The position numbers and the translations under genes were made by a program. The notes under the pieces were generated by a model. That model was not told the origin of the DNA, searched no databases, and saw nothing but the letters and a program-made list of their open reading frames with translations. A DNA stretch of 38,038 nucleotides from Nodosilinea sp. LEGE 06152 (GTDB lineage Bacteria > Cyanobacteriota > Cyanobacteriia > Phormidesmidales > Phormidesmidaceae), in NCBI RefSeq assembly GCF_015207525.1, contig NZ_JADEWR010000001.1, forward strand, positions 346,550 to 384,587, given 5' to 3'. Positions 7,892 to 17,002 of this stretch are shown here, piece after piece. Numbering within the stretch: the stretch's first letter is position 1; the number at the start of each line of letters is the position of its first letter.

Positions 7892-8337
7892 GCCGCTGCG
7901 ATCGCATGCTAAACAGGACTAAGGCTAAAACCGACAGGCTTCAGATCTGTTCAGAATCCATCAGAGTTTGATCTCGGCCTGCTAACCAGGCGGGTCAATC
8001 GGCCGTAGGTGTCCTCAAGTGCGCCCAGTATACATTGCCTCGATCCCCAGGCGGCGGGCTTTCTGCCAGCGGTGGGCCAGGGGAGGCCGCAAAAGTAGAT
8101 TGGTGAGGCTACTGCGATCGCCTTCGGCACTGGGCTCAGCCTCCCCTAACCCCTCACCTCAGCTCGCTCTCGGCGCTCTCAGCTGCCCCTCATTTCTAAA
8201 GTGTCTCTAAAGGTTGCCATCAAACCCAGTCAGCCTTCTTACCATAAAGACAGATTACAAACGCAACCTATAGACGCAACCTAAGAACTGTCGCCCTCTG
8301 GCCGCCGCTACCCTGCCCCTAACAAAGGATCCCTACG
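7892..8337. other. 446-base gene-free region upstream of fbp, with a possible gene remnant
   Basis: No complete gene is convincing here. On the minus strand an open frame with no good start runs from 8158 to a TGA at 8015-8017, and a +1-shifted frame continues leftward to about 7950; together they could be a degraded C-terminal coding piece, but the Arg-rich composition is also expected by chance at this GC. The right-hand part (from about 8200) is less GC-rich and is the likely fbp promoter region, with the 10-base word ACGCAACCTA repeated at 8261-8270 and 8274-8283. Confidence 0.5.
8261..8283 (+). promoter_or_regulatory. Direct repeat ACGCAACCTA x2 upstream of fbp
   Basis: Two exact copies of the 10-mer sit 13 bases apart, start to start, about 55-77 bases before the fbp ATG. 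The spacing and position fit an operator or activator site, but no known regulator motif is recognised. Confidence 0.4.
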
Positions 8338-9393
8338 ATGGCCGACTACCAACCCGCCGATTCTGGCTTTGCCCTCGATCGCGACTGCAAAACCCTTTCC
8401 CGCCACGTGCTCGAACAGCTGCACAGCTTTGGCCCCGAGGCCCAAGACCTCAGCGCCCTAATGAACCGCATTGCCCTAGCCGGCAAGCTGATTGCTCGCC
8501 ACCTTAGCCGCGCCGGACTGATGGAATCGGCCTTGGGCTTTACCGGCGAAACCAACGTCCAGGGCGAAGCTGTCAAAAAAATGGATATCTACGCCAACGA
8601 CGTTTTTATCTCCGTATTTGAGCAGAGCGGTCTGGTCTGCCGCCTGGCCTCGGAGGAGATGGACAAACCCTACTACATCCCCGAAAACTGCCCGATTGGG
8701 CGCTATACCCTGCTCTATGACCCCATCGATGGCTCCTCCAACGTCGATATCAACCTCAACGTAGGCTCTATTTTTTCTATTCGTCGGCAGCAGGGCGACG
8801 ACCTCGACCACACTGCCGCTGACCTACTCCAAGATGGCCACCAGCAGCTAGCGGCAGGCTACATTCTCTACGGCCCCAGTACGGTGCTGGTGTACTCCAT
8901 CGGTCGCGGCGTCCACGCCTTTGTGCTCGATCCCAGCCTGGGCGAGTTTATTCTGGCCGCCGAAGACATTCGGGTGCCAGCCCACGGCCCTACCTACAGC
9001 GTCAACGAAGGCAACTTCTGGCAGTGGGAAGACGCCATTCGCGACTTTACCCGCTACGTTCATCGCCATGACGGCTACTCCGCTCGCTATACAGGGGCAC
9101 TGGTGGCCGACTTTCACCGCATCTTGACCCAGGGCGGCGTGTTTCTCTACCCCGGCACGACTAAAAAGCCCGAGGGCAAGCTGCGGCTGCTGTACGAAAC
9201 GGCACCTCTAGCCTTTTTAATTGAGCAGGCAGGCGGACGGGCCAGCACGGGCCACGAAGACATCATGAGCGTGATGCCCGGCGAGATTCACCAGCGCACT
9301 CCCTTTATTGTTGGCAGCACCGATGATGTCGCCCTGGTAGAGTCGTTCATTCAAGACCATAGCCGCCGCCAGAGCACGCTGCTAAGCACTTAA
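8338..9393 (+). CDS. fbp: Class I fructose-1,6-bisphosphatase
   Basis: Hydrolyses fructose-1,6-bisphosphate in gluconeogenesis and the Calvin cycle. The 351-residue protein shows the class I hallmarks: metal ligands around SEEM (residues 105-108) and DPIDGSSN at 128-135, then NVGSIFSI, and the class signature [11 protein letters not shown] at 280-290. It is not the dual-function GlpX-type FBPase/SBPase. The long regulatory loop with paired cysteines found in chloroplast FBPase is not apparent. ATG 8338 follows AAAGGAT. zwf and opcA lie downstream on the same strand, an arrangement known in other cyanobacteria, but here a 303-base gap suggests that zwf has its own promoter. Confidence 0.94.
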   Translation: MADYQPADSGFALDRDCKTLSRHVLEQLHSFGPEAQDLSALMNRIALAGKLIARHLSRAGLMESALGFTGETNVQGEAVKKMDIYANDVFISVFEQSGLVCRLASEEMDKPYYIPENCPIGRYTLLYDPIDGSSNVDINLNVGSIFSIRRQQGDDLDHTAADLLQDGHQQLAAGYILYGPSTVLVYSIGRGVHAFVLDPSLGEFILAAEDIRVPAHGPTYSVNEGNFWQWEDAIRDFTRYVHRHDGYSARYTGALVADFHRILTQGGVFLYPGTTKKPEGKLRLLYETAPLAFLIEQAGGRASTGHEDIMSVMPGEIHQRTPFIVGSTDDVALVESFIQDHSRRQSTLLST

Positions 9394-9696
9394 ATTACGC
9401 TGCGATCGCTCTGTGAGCCATTCGTTAAACCTGGCTTAAGCTTTGTGCTCCAGGCTTGAGTAGTCAAATTTACCGTTAACAGCCGCGCTAGTTACGTTCA
9501 ATACGCTTTTGGTATTGGTTGATTAAGACGGTCTGTAGTCTCACTAGATTTATGAAATCTGCTGTCAATATAGATTGCGGTTTCTGTTATCTAAAAGTAG
9601 TTATGGCGCGGCTTAAGGTGCCCTAGCGGTGCTCCGCAACTCAAATTTAACCTTTGGTTTTAGCACTTACCCCCTTGCCTTTTACCTCGCACGCTT
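9394..9696. other. 303-base fbp-zwf intergenic region
   Basis: No gene is visible. The region is AT-richer than its flanks and probably holds the zwf promoter. The only recognisable element is an NtcA-like half-consensus at 9491-9504, listed separately. The left end has no T-rich hairpin that would clearly end fbp transcription. Confidence 0.5.
9491..9504 (+). promoter_or_regulatory. Possible NtcA site upstream of zwf
   Basis: GTT-N8-TAC differs by one base from the NtcA consensus GTA-N8-TAC. It lies about 190 bases before the zwf ATG. zwf responds to nitrogen status in some cyanobacteria, so an NtcA site is plausible, but a 6-base degenerate motif is common by chance and no clean -10 box was fixed 22-23 bases downstream. 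Confidence 0.3.
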
Positions 9697-11226
9697 ATGG
9701 TGTCCCTGCTTGAAAATCCCCTGCGCGTCGGTCTTCAACAAGACCGCATTCCCGAACCGCAGATTTTAGTTATTTTTGGTGCCTCAGGCGACCTGACCCA
9801 GCGCAAAATTGTGCCTGCCATTTACCAAATGCGGCGCGAGCGGCGATTGCCCCCCGAGCTCACCATTGTGGGTGTGGCCCGCCGCGAGTGGAGCCACGAG
9901 TTTTTCCGCGAGCACCTGCGGGAGGGGGTAGAGGAGTTTGGCAACGGGCTGGGCTATGAAGCCATCTGGCAAGACTTCGCCCGTGGCCTGTTTTACTGCC
10001 CCGGCGACATTGATGACCCCGAATTTTATCAGTCGCTCAAGACCTTTTTGGCCGAACTTGACCAAACGCGGGGCACCCAGGGCAACCGGGTGTTTTACCT
10101 GTCGGTAGCGCCGCGCTTTTTTGGCGAGGCCACCCAGCAGCTAGGGGCGGCTGGCATGCTCGAAAACCCTGACAAGCAGCGCCTAATTATTGAAAAGCCC
10201 TTTGGCAAAGATCTCTCCTCGGCGCGGGTGCTCAACCGGGTGGTTCAAGATGTCTGCAACGAGCGGCAAATCTACCGCATCGACCACTATTTGGGCAAAG
10301 AAACCGTTCAAAACCTGATGGTGTTTCGGTTCGCCAACGCCATCTTTGAGCCGCTGTGGAACCGGCAGTTTGTCGACCACGTGCAGATTACCGTAGCCGA
10401 GACCGTAGGACTAGAGGGCCGGGCGGGCTACTACGAGACCGCTGGAGCGCTGCGCGACATGGTGCAAAACCACCTGATGCAGCTGTTTTGCCTCACGGCA
10501 ATGGAGGCCCCTAACTCCCTCGATGCCGACAGCATTCGCAACGAAAAGACCAAGGTGCTCCAGGCTACTCGCCTCAGCGACATCGACGACATTAGTCAGG
10601 CGGCGGTGCGCGGTCAGTACTCGGGCGGCTGGATGAAGGGTCAGTCGGTACCGGGCTATCGTGAAGAGGAAGGAGCCAACCCCGAATCGACGGTGCAGAC
10701 CTTTAGCGCCATCAAGCTCGAAATTGACAACTGGCGTTGGAAGGGGGTGCCCTTCTACATGCGCACCGGCAAGCGCATGCCCAAGAAGGTGAGCGAGATT
10801 TCGATTCACTTCAAAGAGGTGCCCCACCTGATGTTTCAGTCGGCGGCGCAGCAGATGAACCACAACGTGCTGGCCCTGCGCATTCAGCCCGACGAGGGCA
10901 TATCGATGCGGTTTGAGGTGAAAACGCCGGGCAACTCGCTGCGGACGCGATCGGTCGATATGGACTTTCGCTACGACGCTGCCTTTGGCCAGGCCAACAC
11001 CGATGCCTATGCCCGCCTGATTGTTGACTGCATGCTGGCCGATCAAACCCTGTTTACCCGAGGTGACGAGGTCGAAGCCTCCTGGCGACTGCTAACGCCC
11101 CTGCTCGAAGCCTGGGACGCTCCGGCGGATCCTAAGGCGATTCCTATGTACGAGGCGGGCACCTGGGGGCCAGTGGAGGCCGAGTTCTTGCTCAACAAAG
11201 ACGGTCGTCGCTGGCGACGCCTTTAA
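9697..11226 (+). CDS. zwf: Glucose-6-phosphate 1-dehydrogenase
   Basis: First enzyme of the oxidative pentose phosphate pathway, making NADPH in the dark. In 509 residues it has the dinucleotide motif GASGDLT at 28-34, IEKPFGKD at 165-172 and the G6PDH active-site signature RIDHYLGKE at 194-202. Cys187 (DVCNER) and Cys445 (VDCMLA) occupy the same numbered positions as the redox-sensitive cysteines that I recall for the Anabaena enzyme, so thioredoxin-linked control is likely. opcA, its activator, follows 84 bases downstream; an inverted repeat lies between them. Confidence 0.96.
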   Translation: MVSLLENPLRVGLQQDRIPEPQILVIFGASGDLTQRKIVPAIYQMRRERRLPPELTIVGVARREWSHEFFREHLREGVEEFGNGLGYEAIWQDFARGLFYCPGDIDDPEFYQSLKTFLAELDQTRGTQGNRVFYLSVAPRFFGEATQQLGAAGMLENPDKQRLIIEKPFGKDLSSARVLNRVVQDVCNERQIYRIDHYLGKETVQNLMVFRFANAIFEPLWNRQFVDHVQITVAETVGLEGRAGYYETAGALRDMVQNHLMQLFCLTAMEAPNSLDADSIRNEKTKVLQATRLSDIDDISQAAVRGQYSGGWMKGQSVPGYREEEGANPESTVQTFSAIKLEIDNWRWKGVPFYMRTGKRMPKKVSEISIHFKEVPHLMFQSAAQQMNHNVLALRIQPDEGISMRFEVKTPGNSLRTRSVDMDFRYDAAFGQANTDAYARLIVDCMLADQTLFTRGDEVEASWRLLTPLLEAWDAPADPKAIPMYEAGTWGPVEAEFLLNKDGRRWRRL

Positions 11227-11230
11227 AGGG

Positions 11231-11277
11231 TTTTGAGTTAGAGTTCAATCCCTGAACTTAAACCTCAAACCTCAAAA
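11231..11277 (+). promoter_or_regulatory. Nested inverted repeat between zwf and opcA
   Basis: Outer arms TTTTGAG (11231-11237) and CTCAAAA (11271-11277) enclose inner arms AGTTCA (11242-11247) and TGAACT (11253-11258). In RNA this gives a two-tier hairpin five bases after the zwf stop codon. It could protect the zwf message or reduce read-through into opcA; there is only a weak T-rich run after it. Confidence 0.5.
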
Positions 11278-11310
11278 TCTTCTACTCCCTGCCCCCTATT
11301 TCACGGCCCT

Positions 11311-12639
11311 ATGACTACTACTCCTATCGTTGCTCTGCAAAAGCCCAAGGATATCTCCCTCGACGAGATTGAGTCAGAGCTGCACAGTATCTGGCGTCAG
11401 CAAGATTCGGGGGCAACAGCCCCAATGGCCACCCGGGCCACCACCTTCACCATGGTGATTTATGAGCCGGAGGAGGTGCAGCAGATTTTAGCCGCCCTGG
11501 GCTTTTACGGGGGCTACATTGACGGCAACCACGGTCCTCAAACCCGCGAGGCGCTGCGTCAGGCCCAGATTGCCTACGACTTGCGGGTGACTGGTCGGGT
11601 TGACCCCCCTACCCTGGCCCGCATTCGCGAGGAGTACGCCAAGCTGTCTACCTCCCAAAAGCTCTACCCCAACCTCGACCAGCGGGGGTTTAGCCTCAGC
11701 GAGTCTATTTCAGCCCACAACCCCTGCCGTATTATTAGTCTCTGCCCTACCTTTGGTGAGGATACAGGGGTGACGGCCCAGGTGTCGGTGTACTGTCCGG
11801 TACAGAAAAAAGGCTCGGGCAACCTGGTGTGCTGTGAGTACATCAATCTGCGCGGCACCAAAGCTGCTCTAGAGCGCGTTAGCGACCTGGTGGCGTCGTT
11901 GATTCTGCCGGAACTGCCCAAGTTTGTGTGGTGGAAGGCCACCCCCAGCCCCGAGCAGCTCATTTTTCAAAACCTGGCTAAGTCGAGCAACTGTATTATT
12001 GTTGACTCCAGCTACTTTAGCGATGCCGAGGCCGAGCTGCAAAAGATGCAGGAGTTGATTGAGTCGGGCACCTATATTGCCGACCTCAACTGGCACCGCT
12101 TGGCCCCCTGGCAAGAGCTGACCGCCGCCGCCTTTGACCCCCCCGAGCGGCGCGAGTCGCTGATGGATGTAGATCGCATCAGCATTGACTATGAGCAGGG
12201 TAACGCTGCCCAGGCGCTGCTGTATCTGGGCTGGTTTGCCAGCCGCCTGGGCTGGGAGCCCACCGGCTACGTGGAAGAGGGGGGCATTTACAACATCAAG
12301 CAAGTTCACTTCAAGGGGCCAAACGATTTGGCTATTGAGGCAGAGCTGGCAAGCATTCCAGTAGCCGACTCGGGAGAGGTAATTGGCGACCTGACCGGGC
12401 TGCGGGTGCTTTCTACCAACACAAACGCTAACTGCTGCACCATTTTGTGCTCTGAGACCTCGGGCTGCATGCGCATGGAGGCGGGCGGTGGGGCCCAGGC
12501 CTGCCAGGTAGAGCAGGTGACGGCGTTGTCTGACCAGAAAGCCGACTTTATGCTGGGGCAGCAGCTGCAGCGCTGGGGCGAAGACATTCTCTACGAAGAG
12601 AGCTTGGCTATGGTAGCGAAGATTATGAACTTGCTCTAG
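11311..12639 (+). CDS. opcA: OxPPP activator protein OpcA
   Basis: OpcA binds glucose-6-phosphate dehydrogenase and is needed for its full activity. The 442-residue protein has a peptidoglycan-binding-like helical domain at about 50-110 (YEPEEVQQILAALGFY, TREALRQAQ) and then the OpcA domain proper. A cysteine cluster lies at 375, 376, 380, 386 and 398; the Cys380-Cys386 spacing of six matches the disulfide pair described, as I recall, in Anabaena OpcA, which fits redox control with zwf. Immediately downstream of zwf on the same strand. There is no signal peptide, so the PG-binding-like fold is probably a protein-interaction module. Confidence 0.94.
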   Translation: MTTTPIVALQKPKDISLDEIESELHSIWRQQDSGATAPMATRATTFTMVIYEPEEVQQILAALGFYGGYIDGNHGPQTREALRQAQIAYDLRVTGRVDPPTLARIREEYAKLSTSQKLYPNLDQRGFSLSESISAHNPCRIISLCPTFGEDTGVTAQVSVYCPVQKKGSGNLVCCEYINLRGTKAALERVSDLVASLILPELPKFVWWKATPSPEQLIFQNLAKSSNCIIVDSSYFSDAEAELQKMQELIESGTYIADLNWHRLAPWQELTAAAFDPPERRESLMDVDRISIDYEQGNAAQALLYLGWFASRLGWEPTGYVEEGGIYNIKQVHFKGPNDLAIEAELASIPVADSGEVIGDLTGLRVLSTNTNANCCTILCSETSGCMRMEAGGGAQACQVEQVTALSDQKADFMLGQQLQRWGEDILYEESLAMVAKIMNLL

Positions 12640-12691
12640 GCGGTTGGTAAATCCCTTACAGTGGCAAACAGTCGCTAGGGAAATGCTGTCG

Positions 12692-13363
12692 ATGGTGCCC
12701 TCAACGTCTGCCACAGAGACCCTCACCGCTGGCTCGGTTCAGCTACAGCTGCTGCCGGAGCGAGCGGTCTATATCAATGCGTTCAAGGCGCTGCTAGTGT
12801 CAGATGTACACCTGGGCAAGGCGGAGACATTTCAGCACTACGGGCTGCCGGTGTCGAGCCAGATCAACCACGCTACGCTGCAGCGATTAGAGGCTTTGTG
12901 TACTCAATACCAGCCCGAGCAGCTTTGGATTTTGGGCGACCTGTTCCACGGGCGAGACGGTATGGCCGACGAGGTGATTGATACCTGGCTGAAGTTTTTG
13001 CACCGCACTCAGGTGAGCGCCCATCTCATTTTGGGCAACCACGATCGCCGGCTGCAAGACATTCTCAGTCAGCTCTCGGTGGAGTGCTTCGTCGAAGCGG
13101 TGGATCTAGGCGGCATTCTGCTCAGCCACGAGCCTGAGATCAGCGAGAACCGCCTAAATATTTGTGGCCACATTCACCCCTGTCTGCGGCTGAAGATGGG
13201 CTGCGATCGCCTGCGGTTACCCTGCTTTTACTGGCAGGCTGGGCAGACGCGGCTAACGCTGCCCTCCTTTGGCGAGTTTACCGGCGGCTATGACATTACC
13301 CTGGCGGCGGGGGAGGTGGCCTACGTGGTGGCGGAAGGGGCAGTGGTGGGGTTTGGCAAATAG
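12692..13363 (+). CDS. PdeM-like metallophosphoesterase
   Basis: A calcineurin-like phosphoesterase with all metal-binding blocks: SDVHLGK (residues 37-43), GDLFH (82-86), GNHD (115-118) and GHIHP (159-163). The short length (223 residues) and the LLVSDVHLGKAETFQHYGLP beginning match the ligase-associated PdeM family, a proposed DNA-repair nuclease; the partner ligase and exonuclease are not nearby, as is common in cyanobacteria. ATG 12692 is preceded by AGGGAA nine bases upstream; ATG 12683 and TTG 12644 are longer alternatives. opcA ends 52 bases upstream, so read-through from zwf-opcA is possible. Confidence 0.82.
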   Translation: MVPSTSATETLTAGSVQLQLLPERAVYINAFKALLVSDVHLGKAETFQHYGLPVSSQINHATLQRLEALCTQYQPEQLWILGDLFHGRDGMADEVIDTWLKFLHRTQVSAHLILGNHDRRLQDILSQLSVECFVEAVDLGGILLSHEPEISENRLNICGHIHPCLRLKMGCDRLRLPCFYWQAGQTRLTLPSFGEFTGGYDITLAAGEVAYVVAEGAVVGFGK

Positions 13364-13368
13364 AACAG

Positions 13369-13512
13369 TTTTGGATTTTAGATTTTGGCTGGTGGGGTTG
13401 CTGTAGCCCAGCCACCGCAGGGGAAGGTTGCTCGCCAAATTCCTGTCTAAAACTCCTTGTAGATCGCTCTACTGTGCCAATCTAAAATCCCCCCTTTCAA
13501 ACCTAAAATCTC
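13369..13512. repeat. AT-rich CTAAAATC/TTTTGGATTTTAG repeats
   Basis: TTTTGGATTTTAGATTTTGG at 13371-13390 and the reverse-orientation words AATCTAAAATCC and AACCTAAAATC at about 13479-13510 bracket the gap between the phosphoesterase and SH3 genes. The opposed words can pair into a long imperfect hairpin. They belong to the same word family as 4309-4335. Confidence 0.5.
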
Positions 13513-13562
13513 TGAGGGCCAAACGCTATGCTAGATCTCTGGTTTTCCTGAGGGGCATAGCT

Positions 13563-14384
13563 ATGACAAAGGCCAACGTATGGATGGCAGTGGCGCTCTG
13601 TAGTGTTGTGGTCGCCCTGGCTGCGGTTACCTGCGGACGGCGCAGCGAGACTACTGTGGTGATGCCCACTGAGCAAACTGAGGAGCAGCCAGGGGCGCTA
13701 GACCCCACTGGGCCAACCCCAGGAACAGGCCCAGAAACAGCCCCAGGAACAGGAACAGCCCCAGGAACAGGAACAACGCCAGCCCCGAACCCGCCTGAGC
13801 CTGGGGTTGGGGGCACGGGGCAAGCGGTTAACCCGCCCCAGGCGGCGCAGCTAATTGCCGCCCAGCCCGAGGCCCAGATTAACCTGCGATCGCAGCCCAC
13901 TACCTCATCCTCGGCCAAGGGCTATGGCGTGGTGGGCGACCCAGTGCAGCTGCTGCGATCGGCCCAGGCCAGCGACGGCACCTGGTACTTTGTCAAGTTT
14001 GACGAATCGGGGGCCGAAGGCTGGATTCGCAGCGACTTTATCAACACCGAAGGACGGGCCAAGCCGCTGTCGCAGCGGGCTGACACCAGCAGCTCCTGCG
14101 AAGGCCTGATGGACGGCATGACCGTGACCGCTTTCTACGACGCCAACGGTTTTCACCTGGTGCGGTTTGTAAATATGGAAACCAACAACACCTTCGACGC
14201 CACCCTCAATCGCCAGGGCAGCAGCAACCAGGGGCAGCCGCTCTACCAGGGCAGCACCAGCCCGCCCACCAGCGATCGCAGCTATCCGGTATCGCTGGTC
14301 GATCTGTCGGGGGGCACCCCGCGCAGCGGCTCGCAAGTGAACCTGAGCTACGCCGGCATTGAGGGTAGCGCCACCTGTGAATAG
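13563..14384 (+). CDS. Exported SH3-domain protein with Pro/Thr/Gly linker
   Basis: ATG 13563 follows GAGGGG; the frame is open further upstream, but that part lacks a signal sequence. The 273-residue protein has an N-terminal hydrophobic segment ending in AAVTCGRR, possibly a lipoprotein signal although Thr before Cys is unusual. A low-complexity linker of PGTGTAPGTG-type repeats follows (residues about 50-80), then a bacterial SH3 domain (INLRSQPTTSSSAKGYGVVG to GAEGWIRSDFI, about 98-160) and a C-terminal domain I do not recognise. SH3b domains usually bind cell-wall material, which suits an envelope role. The stop overlaps the start of the glycosyltransferase by eight bases. Confidence 0.75.
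   Translation: MTKANVWMAVALCSVVVALAAVTCGRRSETTVVMPTEQTEEQPGALDPTGPTPGTGPETAPGTGTAPGTGTTPAPNPPEPGVGGTGQAVNPPQAAQLIAAQPEAQINLRSQPTTSSSAKGYGVVGDPVQLLRSAQASDGTWYFVKFDESGAEGWIRSDFINTEGRAKPLSQRADTSSSCEGLMDGMTVTAFYDANGFHLVRFVNMETNNTFDATLNRQGSSNQGQPLYQGSTSPPTSDRSYPVSLVDLSGGTPRSGSQVNLSYAGIEGSATCE
13717..13778 (+). repeat. Tandem CAGGAACAG microrepeat in the SH3 gene linker
   Basis: An 18-base unit containing CAGGAACAGGAACAGCCC is repeated with small changes about three times and encodes the PGTGTA-type linker. Such in-frame repeats can change copy number by slippage without breaking the frame. Confidence 0.7.
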
Positions 14385-15525
14385 GTATCAGTTGCCGACC
14401 TCTACAGCGGTGGTGCACGAGTGGCTGGTCAGCCGCGCCGGGTCAGAAAAGGTGGTCGAGCAGCTGCTAGCGGTGTGCCCCCAGGCCGATGTGTTTAGCC
14501 TGGTCGAGTTTTTAGAACCTGAGGCGATCGCGCTGATTCCTCCCGGCACCCGGGTGCAGACTTCCTTCATTCAAACGTTGCCCTGGGCGCGACGGCACTT
14601 TCGCCAGTACCTGCCGCTGATGCCCCTGGCGATTGAGCAGTTTGACCTCTCCGCCTACGACCTGGTGATTTCCAGCAACCACGCTGTAGCTAAGGGGGTG
14701 CTGACGCGGCCCCACCAGCTGCATGTGAGCTATGTGCACACTCCCATTCGCTACGCCTGGGACTTGCAGCAGCAGTACCTCCAGCAGGCGGGCCTGACTA
14801 GCGGGGCCAAAAGCGCCCTGACCCGGCTCATTTTGCACTACTTGCGGCTGTGGGATTTAGCCGCCGCCCACCGGGTTGACTGTTTTGTGGCCAATTCTCG
14901 CTATGTGGCCCGTCGAATTTGGAAAACCTACCGCCGCCCGGCCACGGTAATCTATCCGCCCGTCGCCATCGATCGCTTTCGCTGGCAGCAGCCCCGCGAC
15001 AACTTTTACCTGACGGTGTCGCGCTGCGTGCCCTACAAGCGAGTCGACCTCACCATAGAGGCCTTTAACCGTTTGGGACTGCCCCTGGTGGTCATCGGCG
15101 ACGGCCCGGCCCTGGCCTCGCTGCAAAAAACGGCTCAGCAAAACATTACCTTTTTGCGGAACCCGCCCGACGCTGTGGTGTCTGATTATATGGAACGCTG
15201 TCGGGGGTTTGTGTTTCCAGCCGAGGAGGATTTTGGCATTACTGTGGTTGAGGCGCAGGCGGCGGGGGCACCTGTGATTGCCTACGGCAAAGGGGGCTGT
15301 GCCGAAACGGTGATCGATGGCAAAACCGGCCTGCTGTTTAGACAGCAAACCGTTGATCATTTGGTGCAGGCGGTGCAATATTTTGACGAGCACCGTTCTC
15401 AGTTTGAGGCCGAAATCATTCGTAATCAGGCCGAAACATTCTCAGAAGCTCGGTTTCAGCGGGAAATAACCGCCTATTTGCAGCAGAAGTGGCTGAAATT
15501 TCAGCAGGGCGATGAATTAGAGTAG
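14377..15525 (+). CDS. GT4 family glycosyltransferase
   Basis: A 382-residue GT-B glycosyltransferase from GTG 14377, which overlaps the SH3 stop and has GAGGG upstream; TTG 14359 is a longer option. Features: N-terminal VVHEWLVSRAGSEKV, the acceptor-side SYVHTPIRYAWD, VPYKRVDLTIEAF (from about residue 218) and the nucleotide-sugar EX7E motif, Glu284-DFGITVV-Glu292, followed by GAPVIAYGKGG. It should transfer a sugar from a nucleotide donor onto a lipid-linked oligosaccharide at the cytoplasmic side of the membrane. With the next two genes it forms an exopolysaccharide or O-antigen-like cluster; donor and acceptor cannot be read from the sequence. Confidence 0.88.
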   Translation: MNRYQLPTSTAVVHEWLVSRAGSEKVVEQLLAVCPQADVFSLVEFLEPEAIALIPPGTRVQTSFIQTLPWARRHFRQYLPLMPLAIEQFDLSAYDLVISSNHAVAKGVLTRPHQLHVSYVHTPIRYAWDLQQQYLQQAGLTSGAKSALTRLILHYLRLWDLAAAHRVDCFVANSRYVARRIWKTYRRPATVIYPPVAIDRFRWQQPRDNFYLTVSRCVPYKRVDLTIEAFNRLGLPLVVIGDGPALASLQKTAQQNITFLRNPPDAVVSDYMERCRGFVFPAEEDFGITVVEAQAAGAPVIAYGKGGCAETVIDGKTGLLFRQQTVDHLVQAVQYFDEHRSQFEAEIIRNQAETFSEARFQREITAYLQQKWLKFQQGDELE

Positions 15526-15556
15526 TGTCGGTGTTGCAGGAGTATTGGGGAAATTT

Positions 15557-17002
15557 ATGTTTCCTCTGGAGCGTACGGTTCAGCCCGTAATGTTGTCGCT
15601 GAGGATGTCAACCCGATCGCTGCCGATGGTTGGCCTGCTGGGTGCGTCTGATCTGCTGGCCTTATTGTTGGCCGGAGTTGCGGGTGTTTATCTACGGTTG
15701 GCGTTGGGGGGGGAGTACTCTCCTATCTTATACGGGCAGCTATGGCCTATTTTGGGCGTGTTTTTGCTGGCCTATGCGGCAGCGGGGCTCTACCCAGCGG
15801 TGGGACTCAGCCCGGTCGATGAGCTGCGTCGCATTTGCCTGTCGACCAGCTTTACCTACCTGGTGCTGGGGGCAGGGCTATTTTTAACCGGCGAGAGTGA
15901 AACCTACTCGCGGGGCGTTTTTTTGATCGCCTGGGTGTTGTCACTGCTGCTGGTGCTGCTGGGACGGCTGCTGGTGCGGCAGGTGTTTGCCCCCTACCCC
16001 TGGTGGGGGTATCAGGTGCTCATTTTGGGGGGTGGCCGCACGGGGGAGTTGGTGATTCAAACGCTGAAAAACCAGCCCAACTTTGGCCTGAAGCCCGTGG
16101 CGGTGCTCGATGACGATCGCGATCGCAGCGATACCATCTGCGGCGTGCCGGTGGTGGGGCCATTGTCGATCGCGCCCCGCCTGGCCCGCAAGCACGACAT
16201 CCACTACGCCATTGTGGCCATGCCGGGGGTGCAGCGGGAGAAGCTGCTGAGAATTTTAGAGCGCTACGGCCGCACCTTCCCGCACCTGATGATGATTCCC
16301 GACCTGTTTGGGGTGGCCAGCCTGTGGGTCAGCTCAAAGGACTTGGGGGGAGTGCTGGGGTTGGAAATTCGCCAGCAGCTGCTGCTGCCGGGGCCGCGCC
16401 TGATTAAGGCACTGCTCGATGTAAGCCTAACGCTGGTCATAGGCGTCGCGGTTCTGCCGCTGCTGGCCCTAATTGCGGTACTGGTTAAGCTCGATTCGCC
16501 GGGGCCAATTTTCTACGGCCACCCGCGCCTCGGGCAGAATAGCGTGCCGTTTATGGCCTGGAAATTTCGCTCGATGGTGTCTAACGCCGACCAGGTGCTA
16601 GAGCGCTACTTTGAGGCCAACCCAACCCTGCGATCGCAGTGGCAGCGCGACCACAAGCTCCGCTACGATCCTCGCATTACTCGCGTGGGACGCTTTTTGC
16701 GGCGCACCAGCCTAGACGAACTGCCCCAGCTGTGGAATGTGCTGCGGGGAGAAATGAGCCTGGTAGGGCCTCGACCCATCGTTAAAGAAGAAATTTTTCG
16801 CTATGCCGACAAATACAGCCTCTACACTAAGGTGCTGCCCGGCCTGACGGGGCTGTGGCAGGTGTCGGGGCGCAACGATGTGTCCTACGAGGAGCGGGTC
16901 AATCTCGACGCCTACTACGTCAGAAACTGGTCGGTGTGGCTAGATGTCTATATTCTGCTAAAAACAATTTGGGTGGTCATGATTGGCGATGGAGCCTACT
17001 AA
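15557..17002 (+). CDS. Polyprenyl-phosphate sugar-1-phosphate transferase (WbaP/WcaJ-like)
   Basis: Starts repeat-unit assembly by moving a hexose-1-phosphate onto undecaprenyl phosphate. The 481-residue protein (ATG 15557 with GGGGA five bases before; TTG 15545 is longer) has four or five N-terminal membrane helices, a nucleotide-binding-like domain from about 152 ([10 protein letters not shown]), a further membrane segment near 285-312, and the catalytic sugar-transferase domain: WKFRSM at 335-340, [20 protein letters not shown] at 385-404, and [18 protein letters not shown]. The C-terminal GDGAY and DVSYEER look closer to WbaP (galactose) than WcaJ (glucose), but this is weak. The end overlaps the ligase start by 14 bases. 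Confidence 0.9.
   Translation: MFPLERTVQPVMLSLRMSTRSLPMVGLLGASDLLALLLAGVAGVYLRLALGGEYSPILYGQLWPILGVFLLAYAAAGLYPAVGLSPVDELRRICLSTSFTYLVLGAGLFLTGESETYSRGVFLIAWVLSLLLVLLGRLLVRQVFAPYPWWGYQVLILGGGRTGELVIQTLKNQPNFGLKPVAVLDDDRDRSDTICGVPVVGPLSIAPRLARKHDIHYAIVAMPGVQREKLLRILERYGRTFPHLMMIPDLFGVASLWVSSKDLGGVLGLEIRQQLLLPGPRLIKALLDVSLTLVIGVAVLPLLALIAVLVKLDSPGPIFYGHPRLGQNSVPFMAWKFRSMVSNADQVLERYFEANPTLRSQWQRDHKLRYDPRITRVGRFLRRTSLDELPQLWNVLRGEMSLVGPRPIVKEEIFRYADKYSLYTKVLPGLTGLWQVSGRNDVSYEERVNLDAYYVRNWSVWLDVYILLKTIWVVMIGDGAY

Noticed and set aside
7963..7973. AGAGTTTGATC, identical to the start of the universal 16S primer site
   Set aside because: The bases that follow do not match 16S rRNA (no CTGGCTCAG), and no rRNA structure follows. 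Chance match.
8019..8210. 63-codon plus-strand frame before fbp
   Set aside because: Ser/Arg/Pro-rich composition, no ribosome binding site and no known domain.
11869..12726. 285-codon frame antisense to opcA
   Set aside because: No family motif; opcA is clear on the plus strand.
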